Origin: an uncultured Coriobacteriaceae bacterium | GTDB lineage: Bacteria > Actinomycetota > Coriobacteriia > Coriobacteriales > Eggerthellaceae | Direction: 5' to 3' | NCBI GenBank assembly: GCA_900539675.1 | Contig: UQDJ01000003.1 | Location: forward strand, 1 to 64,000 | Length of the DNA stretch: 64,000 bases | Shown: piece by piece, positions 61,726 to 64,000 of the stretch | Position numbering within the stretch: position 1 is the first letter of the stretch | Layout: each line of letters opens with the position of its first letter | The notes under the pieces: generated by a model | Told to the model about the DNA's origin: nothing | Seen by the model: only the letters and a program-made list of their open reading frames with translations | Databases searched by the model: none | Program-made: the position numbers and the translations under genes

Positions 61726-64000
61726 ATGGCTGAAATAATCAATGATGTTGCTCATCTGTCCCAAGAAATTGGGCCTCATCCGGCAGGGACTGAGGAAGAA
61801 CAGCAAGCCGCATTGTACTTGGCAGGTAAATTACAGAAAGAATCAGGCTTTACTCCTGTCATTGAGGACTTCCGGTGCATTACCAACGAACAGATACCGC
61901 GTATCGTGTGCTTCTTGGTTGCGCTTGTTGCCATCATTGTTTCTATCGTGGTACCGGTAGCGGCAATTCCTTGTTTTATCGTGACGTTGATTGCGGCAGT
62001 TCTCTATGGCTTAGAACTCTTTAAAAAGCCTGTTATTTCGCGCTTATTACACACGGGGGCCAGTCAAAATGTAGTTGCAAAATATCAGCCCACCATCGAA
62101 GGCGGCGTTATGCGCCACCGTAAAGTGGTTTTGATTGCTAACTACGATAGCGGCAAAGCTTTAAAACTCGAACAGTCTCCCATAGCAAAGCTGTTGCCCT
62201 ATTTCGAAAAAGTAACCGCTGGTGCACTAGCTGCTGCAGTAATTCTTCTCTTTTTCCGTATGACGGTTTTTGCAGGCGACACCGGAGCGGCTTCGTCGGT
62301 ACTTACGGCGCTGCTGGTTATCTGTGCAATTTTATGTGTCCTACCGGTTGTTCGCTCAGTTTTGCACATCATTGCACCCTTTAGTTATTCGGCCAATAAC
62401 AATGCATCGGGCGTTGCTGTATTGATGGACGTTGCTCGTCAGGTTGGTAATGGTCTGGTAAGTAATGAGGAATTAGCTGCTCGTGGTGCCCAGGAAGGTA
62501 CCACCGTGCATGGCGAAGATGCTGCTCGAGCTGCAAATGTGGTTCCGCAAGGAGCTTCGCTTGATTATGAAGCAGACTTAAATCCTCAGGAATCTTTGGC
62601 GGCTGCCAAGGCGGCCATTGCGGCACTTACCGGTAAACCAATCGCCGGCAAAGTACCAGTGACGGACGTTTCGTCGCGCCTGGTGAAAGGTGGCGGTTTG
62701 GAACCGGTTGATGAAGAAGCGGTATCGAGCGTGCACTTTGAAGTAAGCGATACGCCGCAACCACGTCAACCTAAACCTACGCGTTTTCGCACCATGGTGC
62801 CGCTAAATGATGAACCGCAGCGTGATGCAGGAGAAAACGGGGAGGTGCCATCTCCCGAGGATCAATCGGATGCTGGATCGTCGGTACCGCAAACACCGGT
62901 TGAACATTTACAACAAGAAGCGGCGGAAGCTGAAGCTCGATCCAATGAATCGTTTGAACGTCCCGTACCCATGGGCGCAAACAATGGTGGTGTTGCCAGT
63001 GGCCTTGCATCTGGTATGGGGGCTGGCGCGCCAGGTGCTGGTATGGCAGGTGCTGGTATGGCAGGTGCCTCTGCGGTATCGGGAAATCCTTTTAATACCT
63101 CTGGGGATAAAACCCCCGCGTGGGCAAAAGCAGCTCAAGAAAAGGCTCGTGCTCACAAGAAGCCAAACGATAAACCTCAGCGAGTGCAACGTTCACGTTA
63201 TGCTGACACTCTTGCAGCACAATTAACCGAAGAAGCCATTGAAAGGCAAAGCGGCAGCGAAGTACCTGATCGTGCTTTTGGTGCTAGCGCACCTAATGCC
63301 AACGGACAGGGCAGCGTTAATGAAGGCACTACTGCAGTAGATACTTCAGCAGTGTCTACCCATGAGGGGTCTCAATCGACGGTACAAAAAGATCCTGCTA
63401 CTATGACGCCGCTCGAAGCGTTGCGTAATGAAATCGAATCCTTTGAAGCACCAAAGATTTCGGAAGAAACTCAAGCGGTGCTCGATAGCATGGATGAATC
63501 AAATACCCCAGAGACCCCTGCGGGCGTAATGACTCAGACCCAGCCTGTGGTTCATCAGACCAGTTATGCCAGTGAACCCAGTCAACGCACTAATGTTGGC
63601 ATAAACGTGAATAATCAGGGGATCGAACAGGCTGCTGGAAAAGTTCCAGCACAAAGCACGATTAATGCTCATGGGCAGGCGACCCAGCAGGGAATTAAGC
63701 AACCGGTAGATAGTGCGCCCGAGCAAGGCATGACCCACAATGCTCAGCAATCATCTACTGATACAGAACAAACCGCTCAACAAAAGGCAGTTATTGTACC
63801 TGACCAGGATGCTCAGCAAACTCTTACCAATTCAGGCGAGCAGGTTATGAGTACCTCCGTGTCGTCAGATACCGATGCCGCTACACAGGCGGAATCTGGT
63901 CATGGCCATATGCATAATGGTTTCACGTCACGTGCCATTCGCAAATCCGCTAACAATGTGGGTCATGCATTCGCGTCCCGCTTAAAGGCGGTAACAACCC
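61726..64000 (+). CDS. M28-peptidase-like membrane protein, metal ligands apparently lost (3' end missing)
   Basis: At least 758 residues; the gene runs off the right edge. ATG with AAAGGGGC upstream. MAEIINDVAHLSQEIGPHPA and GTEEEQQAALYLAGKLQKES resemble the start of M28 aminopeptidases. Two helices (about 63-98) and a second pair (about 163-215) interrupt it. Where active M28 enzymes have HxDS and GAxDNASG, this has ANYDSG and SANNNASGVAVLMDVARQV: the His and the Asp that bind zinc are both Asn. Beyond about residue 240 it is a long disordered region with Gln/Ser/Thr/Ala repeats (GAGMAGAGMAGA). Likely a non-catalytic derivative; role unknown. Confidence 0.7.
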   Translation, partial: MAEIINDVAHLSQEIGPHPAGTEEEQQAALYLAGKLQKESGFTPVIEDFRCITNEQIPRIVCFLVALVAIIVSIVVPVAAIPCFIVTLIAAVLYGLELFKKPVISRLLHTGASQNVVAKYQPTIEGGVMRHRKVVLIANYDSGKALKLEQSPIAKLLPYFEKVTAGALAAAVILLFFRMTVFAGDTGAASSVLTALLVICAILCVLPVVRSVLHIIAPFSYSANNNASGVAVLMDVARQVGNGLVSNEELAARGAQEGTTVHGEDAARAANVVPQGASLDYEADLNPQESLAAAKAAIAALTGKPIAGKVPVTDVSSRLVKGGGLEPVDEEAVSSVHFEVSDTPQPRQPKPTRFRTMVPLNDEPQRDAGENGEVPSPEDQSDAGSSVPQTPVEHLQQEAAEAEARSNESFERPVPMGANNGGVASGLASGMGAGAPGAGMAGAGMAGASAVSGNPFNTSGDKTPAWAKAAQEKARAHKKPNDKPQRVQRSRYADTLAAQLTEEAIERQSGSEVPDRAFGASAPNANGQGSVNEGTTAVDTSAVSTHEGSQSTVQKDPATMTPLEALRNEIESFEAPKISEETQAVLDSMDESNTPETPAGVMTQTQPVVHQTSYASEPSQRTNVGINVNNQGIEQAAGKVPAQSTINAHGQATQQGIKQPVDSAPEQGMTHNAQQSSTDTEQTAQQKAVIVPDQDAQQTLTNSGEQVMSTSVSSDTDAATQAESGHGHMHNGFTSRAIRKSANNVGHAFASRLKAVTT

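Noticed and set aside
62807..63226. Plus-strand open frame inside the M28-like gene
   Set aside because: Alternative frame of a Gln/Ala-rich repetitive region; the main frame is continuous from 61726 to the edge.

Overview
The window looks like the replication-origin region of a mid-GC actinobacterium. It most resembles a small-genome member of the Coriobacteriia (Eggerthellaceae/Cryptobacterium-like); this lineage call is inference from gene order and protein style, not from a database search. On the minus strand the classical order dnaA, dnaN, recF, dciA-like, gyrB, gyrA runs leftward. On the plus strand rpmH, rnpA, yidD, yidC, jag, rsmG, parA, parB runs rightward. DnaA boxes sit between the two arms at about 47.0-47.1 kb, with a second, weaker cluster between dnaA and dnaN. 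Most genes left of about 46.6 kb are on the minus strand and most genes right of it on the plus strand, as expected if two forks leave an origin near 47 kb.

Left arm, 1-31 kb. The window starts with the beginning of a TrkA-type NAD-binding gene, a membrane-anchored RlpA-like wall protein behind a possible c-di-AMP riboswitch, a PspC-domain membrane protein and a YdbS/YdbT-type pair. A pgi-hypF-hypC-hypD operon follows (NiFe-hydrogenase maturation, with no hydrogenase subunit and no hypA, hypB or hypE in view). Next come tRNA-Phe, purD, purA, a MerR-SbcD-like-SbcC-like operon, a MATE exporter, dnaB, and the rpsF-ssb-rpsR-rplI cluster. After these lie two small unknown genes, two tRNA-Ser, an ABC ATPase, a parvulin-type lipoprotein foldase, typA, tRNA-Ala and tRNA-Ile.

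Accessory patch, 31-35 kb. This holds a bifunctional-nuclease family gene, a LysR regulator, and an esterase-MFS transporter pair in which the transporter is split by a one-base frameshift. The upstream region of the pair carries a 24-bp perfect palindrome.

Origin region, 35-54 kb. DnaA has a very long low-complexity linker. Between dnaA and the origin sits an unusual protein that joins a GHKL (histidine-kinase-type) ATPase to a C-terminal winged helix. Several near-perfect parS sites (TGTTTCACGTGAAACA) flank rsmG and precede parA. One variant lies inside the probable rsmG terminator and another inside a coding sequence at 60.8 kb. ParA and ParB also have long polar N-terminal extensions. Five tandem 16-bp repeats lie between the DnaA boxes and the rpmH promoter.

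Right arm, 54-64 kb. rlmN, ddl, an unknown tail-anchored protein, a DinG helicase with an N-terminal DEDD exonuclease, an unknown coiled-coil membrane protein, and an unfinished membrane protein whose M28-peptidase-like domain appears to lack metal ligands. No rRNA, CRISPR array or insertion sequence was seen.
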